From Meghimatium bilineatum (Eukaryota > Mollusca > Gastropoda > Stylommatophora > Philomycidae), in assembly GCA_034231615.1 (NCBI GenBank), contig CM067310.1, positions 575,501-639,500 on the forward strand: a stretch of DNA of 64,000 nt. Direction: 5' to 3'. Below are positions 53,630-64,000 of the stretch, one piece after another (positions within the stretch are counted from its first letter, which is position 1; each line of letters opens with the position of its first letter). The position numbers and the translations under genes were made by a program. The notes below the pieces were generated by a model. The model was given only the letters and a program-made list of their open reading frames with translations, had not been told where the DNA came from and did no database searches.

Positions 53630-56600
53630 GTAAGTTTTATATATGCATTCTCTAAAAAAATGATAACGCTGCAGACTTCTGCAGTTTTTTGTTGTTGTCA
53701 GTAACACTAACACAGTAACAGTACGCACAGGTTCAGAGTTTGGAAGTTGAGTAGGCAGGGCTCTAGTCAAGTTGTTTAAAATTAAAAGAAGTAATCTTAT
53801 ATTTTACAGTTTTATTCGCTCAACTCAAAACCATGTATATTTTTTAGGCCAATCGTTCGTTGCATATAAATTATAATGCACTCATAATATTAAAATTTAA
53901 TGTAAATTTAATTTAAATACCTCAAGAATTCGAACCGTACATTGAACATTTTACATTGAACAATTCTGAACATTGTTTTGTATTTTTACTATGCGGTTAG
54001 CTGACTTCGCATTGTGCTAACCATATCTCGATGATGACAATGTTCCTCCTTCGCAAGTGAAGATGAGCATGGCGTGAAAAAAAAAATAATAGTAATAATT
54101 GGTAATTGTCTAATTTAGTTTGTGAGTTCATAGATGTCCGATTCGTGCACGGAAAGTTCTATTGCAGTGCATGCAGGAGTGCTGAGGGTTCAGGGTAGGA
54201 GAACTTTCGGATTTGTCCTTCCACTTCCTGCGCTTATGGATTGCCCGCAGTGTTCTTTCTTTTTCAAATTTCGTGATGTCAGCAGTAATCTGGGTGAGCC
54301 AGGCTGAGCGATCAAGTGCTGTAGTCTCACAAGAGCTAGGATCGATGCTACAGTGCTTGAGAGAGTTTTTTAGGTGATCCTTGAAGCAATTAACTCTTTA
54401 TATCTCAATTAACTCTTTGTAAACGTGAACTACATCTACATTTTTATGCACTCTTACTAAGCAACTAATATTAAGAGTGTGGTTACTGCGTTATGCCGTT
54501 ACATTTAGACTGTCTTTGTGCAATATTTTATTTATTTGTAAACTTACACTGCCTACAATAGTACATTTGCTGTACATGCAGGGCCTACTATAGGCTACAT
54601 CAAAATGTGCAGTAGCGATGTCATTTTCAGAATATATGTCTATTATCTTGTTTGAAGAGCAGAAATACATACTATATTAGATGTAAGTTTTGATGCATCT
54701 GCCATTTCAATTCATAATTGGGTATCCCTCCCCAATTATGTTTTTTATTTTTAAAGAGGGGGAGGGGGTTCTGCGACAAACACTACAGTATACTCAGCAC
54801 ACAAGAGGGCCATCTCCAGAAAACATTTCTACCCCTGACACTGAAAGGCAACAAAGAGTTTATCGGATAGATAGCATGATATGGTCTGGAACAACCATTA
54901 CTGATTACGAATCAATATTCCCTCAAATGTTCTTCTCATGTCAGCAACTCTGAAGATGTCTGAGTGGTGAATACTGTGATGGATTTCACTACCTAAAAAT
55001 ATTAAATTTACATAAAAGGTTATTCGCTTGTTCTTTATGTCCGTAGTTGGTACATTTCGTGGGGCACCTTACGATGTGCTACCCACCTATTGGTAAGGAT
55101 GTCCATTGTAGAGAGTTTCAACAATTCATCTTTCTTGTTGCAGCAATTGTTGCTAGAAAAGCTTCAGCAGGATGCAGCACAGTCTTCAGGGGATGAACTT
55201 AGTGAAGGTTAGTTCTATGTTACATTCACATATTGATAATGTTTTCTTGGGATGAACTTAGTGAAGGTTAGTTCTATGTTACATTCACATCTTGATAATG
55301 TTTTCTTGGGATGAACTTAGTGAAGGTTAGTTCTATGTTACATTCACATCTTGATAATGTTTTCTTGGGATGAACTTAGTGAAGGTTAGTTCTATGTTAC
55401 ATTCACATATTGATGTTTTCTTGGGATGAACTTAGTGAAGGTTAGTTCTATGTTACATTCACATATTGATGTTTTCTTGGGATGAACTTAATGAAGGTTA
55501 GTTCTATGTTACATTCACATATTGATGTTTTCTTGGGATTAACTTAGTGAAGGTTAGTTCTATGTTACATTCACATATTGATGTTTTCTTGGGATGAACT
55601 TAGTGAAGGTTAGTTCTATGTTACATTCACATATTGATGTTTTCTTGGGATGAACTTAGTGAAGGTTAGTTCTGTGTTACATTCACATATTGATAATGTT
55701 TTCTTGGGATTAACTTAGTGAAGGTTAGTTCTGTGTTACATTCACATATTGATAATGTTTTCTTGGGATTAACTTAGTGAAGGTTAGTTCTATGTTACAT
55801 TCACATATTGATAATGTTTTCTTGGGATTAACTTAGTGAAGGTTAGTTCTATGTTACATTCACATATTGATAATGTTTTCTTGGGATTAACTTAGTGAAG
55901 GTTAGTTCTATGTTACATTCACATATTGATGTTTTCTTGGGATGAACTTAGTGAAGGTTAGTTCTATGTTACATTCACATATTGATGTTTTCTTGGGATG
56001 AACTTAGTGAAGGTTAGTTCTATGTTACATTCACATATTGATGTTTTCTTGGGATTAACTTAGTGAAGGTTAGTTCTATGTTACATTCACATATTGATAA
56101 TGTTTTCTTGGGATGAACTTAGTGAAGGTTAGTTCTATGTTACATTCACATATTGATGTTTTCTTGGGATGAACTTAGTGAAGGTTAGTTCTATGTTACA
56201 TTCACATATTGATGTTTTCTTGGGATGAACTTAGTGAAGGTTAGTTCTATGTTACATTCACATATTGATGTTTTCTTGGGATTAACTTAGTGAAGGTTAG
56301 TTCTATGTTAAATTCACATATTGATGTTTTCTTGGGATTAACTTAGTGAAGGTTAGTTCTATGTTACATTCACATATTGATGTTTTCTTGGGATTAACTT
56401 AGTGAAGGTTAGTTCTATGTTACATTCACATATTGATAATGTTTTCTTGGGCAGTCATGGGTTAGCTACAGAATAAAATAACGAGATTGGAAATACTTAA
56501 CCTTCAGAACCCTAGATTACAATTGTGCAATATCCCCCCTGGGCCTGGATTCTTTTTTGAAAATGTGCATTATTTGTGGTGAGTGTTTGGTAAACGTGAT

Positions 56601-59600
56601 ACATTTTTTATTTGTAAATGTATAAAAATAATTTTTGCACATGTAAATAAAGGAGTGAATAATGAATATAATCGTGTTTTTGTTGTTGGGGAAATATCAA
56701 AACGCCATTTAAAAAATTGCAAATATAATTTCTTGGCGACCCTAATACTTGAGCAATGTGTGGCAACATTGATCAAATCCTCCTAAATACCTATTCCTGT
56801 TGTATATATGTTGTTTCATATCCAAACTAATATAATATGGACTTAACAAACTATTGAAACATGAACAAATCACATACAGTGTTCGTACATCCAACACTAG
56901 GTCTAAAACTACATACAATTTAATAATATTCCATGCAGACCCTGGCACCCCTGGTTACATTTTGTTTTTATATGAATAAACAAACATTCTTATAATATAA
57001 CAACAAATAAAACACAAAACTAACAATTATATAATGCCATGCTTTATAATGTAGTTTAATGTTTCATATTTAATGTACAACAGTATGACTTAACTGTATG
57101 TATACTTGTCTCTTTTTTTTCTTGCAGGAAAAGTACCGAATATTGCGGTAGGTAATCTACCTGACTTTGTGTTTATGTAGTATAGACAAGGTAAAGTTCT
57201 CAGTCTTTTCTAAACATTACCAGATCATATCACAGATAGAATATACATTTTACAAAATACTATCTCAATAACATTATTAGGTTAGTCTGTCAGAAAACTT
57301 GGGTTAAGGTCATCTCATTTTGTGGCTCCATTGTCCTATTTCTATAGTGTATTACATTATGCTTGTGAGCAAACTACATATAATATTTCAATAATCTAAT
57401 TAACACATATTTTTGCATGTGTTGTACATTTTACATGACCCTGTGATTTTATAATTTAAAAGTATACAGGTATTGACATTGACTTAAAGCGACACATTTA
57501 ATTGATGTATGTTCCAGTTAGAATCATTGACTTAAAGTGGCACATTTATTTGATGTATGTTCCAGTTAGAATTATTTTGTCCCCAAAGAATGTAATTTAA
57601 CTATTGGATGACATTTTATAGGTCATAGGTCAATTTTCATCCAAATAGGTTCATGAAAATATGTAAGTAAATTCAAATAGGAAGCATGAGGATAAATTAA
57701 AAATTCTTGAGATTTTTTGGCATGAAATATGTAAGAACTATAGAACTATTAGTCTTATCACTAATTGCAGAAAAGGGATATTACAGATAGTTCTCAGTAG
57801 AGTAAAAGCTAAGTCAGAGGATAACCAAGGGGAAACTGAATTCAGCGAGAAAACAATATTTGGAGTGCTATGAAATGAATAATCAACATCATATCTCAAC
57901 ACTGTGACCTGGTTATGAAATCACATACCTCAACACTGTGACCTGGTTATGAAATCACATACCTCAACACTGTGCCCTGGTTATGAAATCATATCTCAAC
58001 ACTGTGACCTGGTTATGAAATCATATCTCAACACTGTGACCTGGTTATGAAATCATATCTCAACACTGTGACCTGGTTATGAAATCATATCTCAACACTG
58101 TGACCTGGTTATGAAATCATATCTCAACACTGTGACCTGGTTATGAAATCATATCTTTAACACTGTGACCTGGTTATGAAATCATATCTTTAACACTGTG
58201 CCCTGGTTATGAAATCATATCTCAACACTGTGACCTGGTTATGAAATCATATCTCAACACTGTGACCTGGTTATGAAATCATACCTCAACACTGTGCCCT
58301 GGTTATGAAATCATATCTCAACACTGTGACCTGATTATGAAATCATATCTTTAACACTGTGACCTGGTTATGAAATCATATCTCAACACTGTGACCTGGT
58401 TATGAAATCATATCTCAACACTGTGACCTGGTTATGAAATCATATCTCAACACTGTGACCTGGTTATGAAATCATACCTCAACACTGTGCCCTGGTTATG
58501 AAATCATATCTCAACACTGTGACCTGGTTATGAAATCATATCTCAACACTGTGACCTGGTTATGAAATCATATCTCAACACTGTGACCTGGTTATGAAAT
58601 CATATCTTTAACACTGTGACCTGGTTATGAAATCATACCTCAACACTGTGACCTGGTTATGAAATCATATCTTTAACACTGTGACCTGGTTATGAAATCA
58701 TATCTCAACACTGTGACCTGGTTATGAAATCATATCTCAACACTGTGATCTGGTTATGAAATCATACCTCAACACTGTGACCTGGTTATGAAATCATATC
58801 TCAACACTGTGACCTGGTTATGAAATCATATCTTTAACACTGTGACCTGGTTATGAAATCATATCTCAACACTGTGACCTGGTTATGAAATCATACCTCA
58901 ACACTGTGACCTGGTTATGAAATCATATCTTTAACACTGTGACCTGGTTATGAAATCATATCTCAACACTGTGACCTGGTTATGAAATCATATCTCAACA
59001 CTGTGACCTGGTTATGAAATCATATCTTTAACACTGTGACCTGGTTATGAAATCATATCTCAACACTGTGACCTGGTTATGAAATCATATCTCAACACTG
59101 TGACCTGGTTATGAAATCATATCTTTAACACTGTGACCTGGTTATGAAATCATATCTCAACACTGTGACCTGGTTATGAAATCATATCTCAACACTGTGA
59201 TCTGGTTATGAAATCATATCTCAACACTGTGACCTGGTTATGAAATCATACCTCAACACTGTGACCTGGTTATGAAATCATATCTCAACACTGTGACCTG
59301 GTTATGAAATCATATCTTTAACACTGTGACCTGGTTATGAAATCATATCTCAACACTGTGCCCTGGTTATGAAATCATATCTCAACACTGTGACCTGGTT
59401 ATGAAATCATATCTTTAACACTGTGACCTGGTTATGAAATCATATCTCAACACTGTGACCTGGTTATGAAATCATACCTCAACGCTGTGACCTGGTTATG
59501 AAATCATACCTCAACACTGTGCCCTGGTTATGAAATCACATCTCAACACTGTGACCTGGTTATGAAATCATATCTTTAACACTGTGACCTGGTTATGAAA

Positions 59601-62600
59601 TCATATCTCAACACTGTGACCTGGTTATGAAATCATATCTTTAACACTGTGACCTGGTTATGAAATCATATCTTTAACACTGTGACCTGTTATGAAATCA
59701 TACCTCAACACTGTGACCTGGTTATGAAATCATATCTCAACACTGTGACCTGGTTATGAAATCATATCTCAACACTGTGACCTGGTTATGAAATCATACC
59801 CCAACACTGTGACCTGGTTATGAAATCATACCTCAACACTGTGACCTGGTTATGAAATCATATCTCAACACTGTGACCTGGTTATGAAATCATATCTCAA
59901 CACTGTGACCTGGTTATGAAATCATATCTCAACACTGTGACCTGGTTATGAAATCATATCTCAACACTGTGCCCTGGTTATGAAATCATATCTTTAACAC
60001 TGTGACCTGGTTATGAAATCATATCTCAACACTGTGACCTGGTTATGAAATCATATCTCAACACTGTGACCTGGTTATGAAATCATATCTCAACACTGTG
60101 ACCTGGTTATGAAATCATATCTTTAACACTGTGACCTGGTTATGAAATCATATCTCAACACTGTGACCTGGTTATGAAATCATATCTCAACACTGTGACC
60201 TGGTTATGAAATCATATCTCAACACTGTGACCTGGTTATGAAATCATATCTCACCACTGTGACCTGGTTATGAAATCATATCTCAACACTGTGCCCTGGT
60301 TATGAAATCATATCTTTAACACTGTGACCTGGTTATGAAATCATATCTCAACACTGTGACCTGGTTATGAAATCATATCTTTAACACTGTGACCTGGTTA
60401 TGAAATCATATCTCAACACTGTGACCTGGTTATGAAATCATATCTTTAACACTGTGACCTGGTTATGAAATCATATCTTTAACACTGTGACCTGGTTATG
60501 AAATCATATCTCAACACTGTGACCTGGTTATGAAATCATATCTTTAACACTGTGACCTGGTTATGAAATCATATCTTTAACACTGTGACCTGGTTATGAA
60601 ATCATATCTCAACACTGTGACCTGGTTATGAAATCATATCTTTAACACTGTGACCTGGTTATGAAATCATATCTCAACACTGTGACCTGGTTATGAAATC
60701 ATATCTCAACACTGTGACCTGGTTATGAAATCATATCTTTAACACTGTGACCTGGTTATGAAATCATATCTCAACACTGTGACCTGGTTATGAAATCACA
60801 TATCTCAACACTGTGACCTGGTTATGAAATCATATCTTTAACACTGTGACCTGGTTATGAAATCATATCTCAACACTGTGCCCTGGTTATGAAATCATAT
60901 CTTTAACACTGTGACCTGGTTATGAAATCATATCTCAACACTGTGACCTGGTTATGAAATCATATCTCAACACTGTGACCTGGTTATGAAATCATATCTT
61001 TAACACTGTGACCTGGTTATGAAATCATATCTCAACACTGTGCCCTGGTTATGAAATCATATCTCAACACTGTGACCTGGTTATGAAATCATATCTCAAC
61101 ACTGTGACCTGACTATGAAATCACATCATCATATCTCAACACTGTGACCTGTTATGAAATCACATATCTCAACACTGTGACCTGGTTATGAAATCACATA
61201 TCTCAACACTGTGACCTGTGTGTATGAGATACTAATGATGTTTTGGGTGGTGAGCTGACTGTATCATTCCATAGAGGGTCAAAGTGTACTGAAAGCATCC
61301 ATGCTGAAAACCAAAATACTGTCAAGCAACCAAACTAGACCCTGACTACCTGCATGTCCACCGTGCCCTCCTCTCCGCAGGTGCACTAAAAGCAACGCAT
61401 TGAGGCACCACAACTGAAATGAATTTAGCTTTGTAAAGGGGACAGGAGCTTGTCCAGAGGGTTGCAGTTTCTAGCACCTGCTCTTGTACTGTCCATGGTC
61501 CTACCAAAATCAGACATCATTGGAAGTTTCTAGCTTTAAATACCTTAAATCCAAGATATTCTTTGTGATCGCTGTTCTGATGTGGAAATTAAGGAAAAAC
61601 TAACTCGAAATAGTTATACCTTCCATGACAAGGTTAAAAGTGATATTGTTATACCTTCCATGGGAAGGTTGAACGTGATATGATCAAGTTAAATCAGTAT
61701 CTAAGCTAAGATCGATCAAGCTGTACAAATCATTAGTACTATCTATTCTGTAATATGCATGTGAGATCTTGGCACACTCTGACTGCAAATACAGAAACAA
61801 GGATTCAAACGATAGAGTATAAGTGCTATGGGGACGTCTGTTACACAATGTGTTTTAAAGAACCTAAAATGAATGTATTTGTCTGAGACAAAATAACCAA
61901 GCTTGCAGGTCAGCAGAAAGCACTGTTGACAGTTGTGAAGAGTGTAAGATTACCTGATGTGTGCAGGTTCGCAGAAAGAAATATTGACATTTGGGAGGAG
62001 TGTAAGATTACCTGATGTGTGCATGTAACAAAATACCATTAACTTTCAAAGATCAGGTCTATACTGCAGTAGTTGAAGTGTAATATTATCTCATGTTGAA
62101 ATGTAATAAGACACAACATTCGCTTTCTAGATACTTCTGTGTATTAAAGAAAACTCATCCCATCGCAGATATGAAACGAGATCTTCATCTTGTGTGTAAT
62201 ACCTCGGCATTGAAATGAAACAAATATTCAAGAATCATTTAGAATGATTCTGTAGATGAGATTGCTGCTCTACTCAGTGTTGAAAATATATGTACCACTA
62301 ATGCATCCAATCATAATGCCAGTACAATGTCGATAGTTTGCTTCCCAACCAACCATGAGTACCGAACCTATACATATCTTCCCAACCAACCATGAGTATC
62401 AAACCTATACATATCTTCCCAACCTGAGTACCGAACCTATACATATCTTCCCAACCAACCATGAGTACCGAACCTATACATATCTTCCCAACCTGAGTAC
62501 CGATCCTATACATATCTTCCCAACCAACCATGAGTACCGAACCTATACATATCTTCCCAACCTGAGTACCGAACCTATACATATCTTCCCAACCAACCAT

Positions 62601-63524
62601 GAGTACCGAACCTATACATATCTTCCCAACCAACCATGAGTATCAAACCTATACATATCTTCCCAACCTGAGTACCGATCCTATACATATCTTCCCAACC
62701 AACCATGAGTACCGAACCTATACATATCTTCCCAACCAACCATGAGTACCGAACCTATACATATCTTCCCAACCATCCATGAGTACCAAACATATACATA
62801 TCTTCCCAACCTGAGTACCGATCCTATACATATCTTCCCAACCTGAGTACCGAACCTATACATATCTTCCCAACCTGAGTACCGAACCTATACATATCTT
62901 CCCAACCTGAGTACCGAACCTATACATATCTTCCCAACCTGAGTACCGAACCTATACATATCTTCCCAACCTGAGTACCGAACCTATACATATCTTCCCA
63001 ACCTGAGTACCGAACCTATACATATCTTCCCAACCTGAGTACCGAACCTATACATATCTTCCCAACCAACCATGAGTACCAAACATATACATATCATCCT
63101 GTATGCTTTTAGGGAGCACTTCTTGTAGAATTTATTTGATCAAAATGATGGTGATAATATATCTGTGTGATTATGTGCACATAGTCATGCTATAATGATG
63201 TGCACGCATACACACAACAGGATTTGTTTATTTGATACTGTCATGCTATAATGATGTGCACGCATACACACAACAGGATTTGTTTATTTGATACTGTCAT
63301 GCTATAATGATGTGCACGCATACACACAACAGGATTTGTTTATTTGATACTGTCATGCTATAATGATGTGCACGCATACACACAACAGGATTTGTTTATT
63401 TGATACTTCTTTTTCTAGCTGCAACAAGATGACAAGGCTGGACAGAGTGAATTTGTGCGTCAATATCTTCAGCAGCAACAAAAAAATTTGGAAATTCAGA
63501 TGGAAGTGAAAAAGCAGGTTGAAG
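53480..63524 (+). CDS. Acinus (ACIN1)-like RNA-binding/SAP protein, 5' part
   Basis: Acinus is a nuclear protein of the exon-junction-associated ASAP complex, tied to splicing and to chromatin condensation in apoptosis. Four exons join in phase: 53480-53629, 55144-55207, 57128-57147 and 63419-63524, giving 113 codons plus one base. Exon 1 holds a SAP domain: ITLKGTPVTELRVTDIKKEL then EKRGLSKSGSKTQLTERLKA at residues 11-50. Exon 2 continues QLLLEKLQQD, like the segment after SAP in vertebrate ACIN1. Exon 4 has GQSEFVRQYLQQQQKNLEIQ, like its FIKQYLEKQQELL stretch. The RRM-like and C-terminal parts lie beyond the window. The alternative of another SAP protein is unlikely, given the shared order. 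Confidence 0.88.
53640..53999. other. Acinus intron 1, 5' part
   Basis: AT-rich, nothing recognised. Confidence 0.4.
54000..54400 (-). pseudogene. LINE 3' end with C-terminal zinc finger, in Acinus intron 1
   Basis: The minus-strand frame has LKDHLKNSLKHCSIDPSSCE, TTALDRSAWLTQITADITKF and HSCMHCNRTFRARIGHL, then a stop, then the tail GGAGGAACATTGTCATCATC. It keeps the Cys-x2-Cys and RxRIGH of the LINE finger. It is a second family member next to 32890-33355. Confidence 0.8.
54401..55130. other. Acinus intron 1, 3' part
   Basis: No element or array seen. A short + strand ORF at 54690-54953 has no known domain. Confidence 0.35.
55144..55207 (+). CDS. Acinus exon 2
   Basis: Acceptor TTCTTGTTGCAG, donor GTTAGT at 55208. 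Phase 0 in, phase 1 out. It encodes QLLLEKLQQDAAQSSGDELS and E. Its last 17 bases and the donor are the seed of the array 55190-56450. Confidence 0.9.
55190..56452. repeat. 57/60-bp array of the Acinus exon 2 donor, about 21 copies
   Basis: Unit GGGATGAACTTAGTGAAGGT, TAGTTCTATGTTACATTCAC, ATATTGATAATGTTTTCTT. The 60-bp form has GATAATG, the 57-bp form GATG. Each unit has the DELSE codons (or GGATTAACTTAG, which breaks them with a stop) and a GAAG/GTTAGT donor. Form and G/T variants recur in blocks. Confidence 0.97.
56460..57120. other. Acinus intron 2, rest
   Basis: AT-rich, no array or recognised element. Short ORFs on both strands overlap and look like chance. Confidence 0.4.
57128..57147 (+). 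CDS. Acinus exon 3, a 20-nt microexon
   Basis: A long pyrimidine tract (GTCTCTTTTTTTTCTTGCAG) precedes GAAAAGTACCGAATATTGCG and the donor GTAGGT at 57148. It turns phase 1 into phase 0 and adds GKVPNIA. Without it, exon 2 joined to exon 4 meets TGA after four codons. That frame logic and the strong sites support it. There is no protein homology to lean on. Confidence 0.65.
57480..57572. repeat. Two direct copies, about 50 bp
   Basis: ATTGACTTAAAGCGACACAT, TTAATTGATGTATGTTCCAG and TTAGAAT, then the same with AAGTGGCACATTTATTTG. Confidence 0.8.
57885..61218. repeat. 32-bp satellite-like array, about 100 copies, in Acinus intron 3
   Basis: Unit ATATCTCAACACTGTGACCT plus GGTTATGAAATC. A 33-bp form has ATCTTTAACACTG. 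ATACCTC and GTGCCCTGG variants recur. Forms alternate in repeated runs, so blocks of a few units have been copied. The ends decay around 57890 and 61110-61218. It makes up over half of this 6.3-kb intron. Confidence 0.98.
61219..61689. other. Acinus intron 3, between arrays
   Basis: Nothing firmly recognised. A direct repeat (TTATACCTTCCATGACAAGG and TTATACCTTCCATGGGAAGG) is at 61614 and 61650. Confidence 0.35.
61690..62010 (+). pseudogene. LINE reverse-transcriptase C-terminal fragment
   Basis: Worn frames read RSIKLYKSLVLSIL, TANTETRIQTIEYKCYG, and KITKLAGQQKALLTVVKSVR, in the order expected for the thumb and tail of a non-LTR reverse transcriptase (SIKL-KSLV-SILYGCETWTLTA...RIQ). Many stops. 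Confidence 0.55.
62343..63090. repeat. 31/37-bp minisatellite, about 22 copies
   Basis: Unit GAGTACCGAACCTATACATA plus TCTTCCCAACC, with an optional AACCAT before the next unit. The 37-bp form prevails early and the 31-bp form late. ORFs on both strands (for example VGKICIGSVLM repeats) come from the array. Confidence 0.96.
63165..63412. repeat. 56-bp array, 4 copies, touching the Acinus exon 4 acceptor
   Basis: Unit TGTCATGCTATAATGATGTG, CACGCATACACACAACAGGA and TTTGTTTATTTGATAC. The last copy runs straight into TTCTTTTTCTAG, so the array ends six bases before the acceptor AG tract. Each unit has its own CAACAG/GA. Confidence 0.95.
63419..63524 (+). CDS. Acinus exon 4
   Basis: Acceptor TTCTTTTTCTAG, donor GTTGGT at 63525. 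Phase 0 in, phase 1 out. It encodes LQQDDKAGQSEFVRQYLQQQ, then QKNLEIQMEVKKQVE. The FVRQYL-x-x-QQ stretch followed by a charged helix matches the conserved segment after SAP in ACIN1 proteins. Confidence 0.92.
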
Positions 63525-63789
63525 GTTGGTGCTTATTTTTGTTAAGCATGCCCATAGAGAATTTATAAAGTTGTTAATTTGTTTAAACTACTGTTGTTTC
63601 TAAGTTGTTTAGGCTGCAGTTGCTTAGGCTACAGTTGTTTAGACAACAGTTGTTTCTAAGTTTCTGGATTCACTGAAAGTTGCATGACAAAAAAGAAACA
63701 TAATTGTACAGATGAAATGCTGTGTGGCTTCCAACAGAAGAAAGCCTGACTATATTGTCATGTCATCTACTGAGAGCTGACTGTTGTAT

Positions 63790-64000
63790 AATGCTTGGTC
63801 TCATGATCCAGCATTCCATGGGCTCATGCTATTTGCACTAGTCAGACCTTCATGGGCTCATGCTATTTGCACTAGTCAGACCTTCATGGGTTCATGCTAT
63901 TTGCAATAGTCAGACCTTCATGGGCTCATGCTATTTGCACTAGTCAGACCTTCATGGGCTCATGCTATTTGCAATAGTCAGACCTTCATGGGCTCATGCT
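63790..64000. repeat. 34-bp minisatellite, about 6 copies, runs off the right edge
   Basis: Unit AGACCTTCATGGGCTCATGC plus TATTTGCACTAGTC, with TTGCAATAGTC and GGGTTCATG variants. Confidence 0.93.

Noticed and set aside
62298..62863. ORFs on both strands with MVGKICIGSVLM-like and STEPIHIFPTNHE-like repeats
   Set aside because: Pure translation of the 31/37-bp minisatellite. Open on both strands, with no support outside the array.

Overview
The window is animal nuclear DNA: AT-rich, with long introns carrying GT/AG splice sites, no bacterial-style operons, and many LINE, SINE-like and DNA-transposon relics plus minisatellites. The two genes and the LINE types fit a marine invertebrate, perhaps a mollusc or other lophotrochozoan. 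The taxon is inference, because nothing here fixes it.

Two protein-coding genes can be rebuilt by hand, both on the + strand. (1) An SLC6-family sodium- and chloride-coupled transporter, closest by motif to the glycine/amino-acid branch, lies at about 11.5-42.7 kb. Fourteen exons (the first is a candidate) join in phase to the stop at 42740 and give a 655-residue protein if the ATG at 11591 is the start. (2) The 5' part of an Acinus (ACIN1)-like gene lies from 53480 to the right edge. It has a SAP domain in exon 1, a 20-nt microexon that is needed to keep the frame, and the conserved FVRQYL-type segment in exon 4. It continues past the window.

Layout: 1-3.9 kb is a 46-bp satellite with higher-order structure. 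3.9-11.5 kb is intergenic, with SINE-like copies, LINE fragments, a long fold-back element and a 42-bp array. 11.5-42.7 kb is the transporter, its introns filled with LINE debris and arrays. 42.7-53.2 kb is intergenic with several arrays, a SINE expanded from within and a (TA)n hairpin. 53.2-64 kb is the Acinus 5' region, including a 3.3-kb array of a 32-bp unit.

The most notable pattern is that several minisatellites sit on exon-intron junctions and include both coding bases and the splice site: the acceptor of exon 2, donor of exon 5, acceptor of exon 8 and donor of exon 9 in the transporter, and the donor of exon 2 in Acinus. Near exon 8 there is also an older, diverged copy of the exon. 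I found no CRISPR array, bacterial defence system, rRNA or intact tRNA gene. Most long ORFs in the window are open frames inside tandem repeats, not genes.
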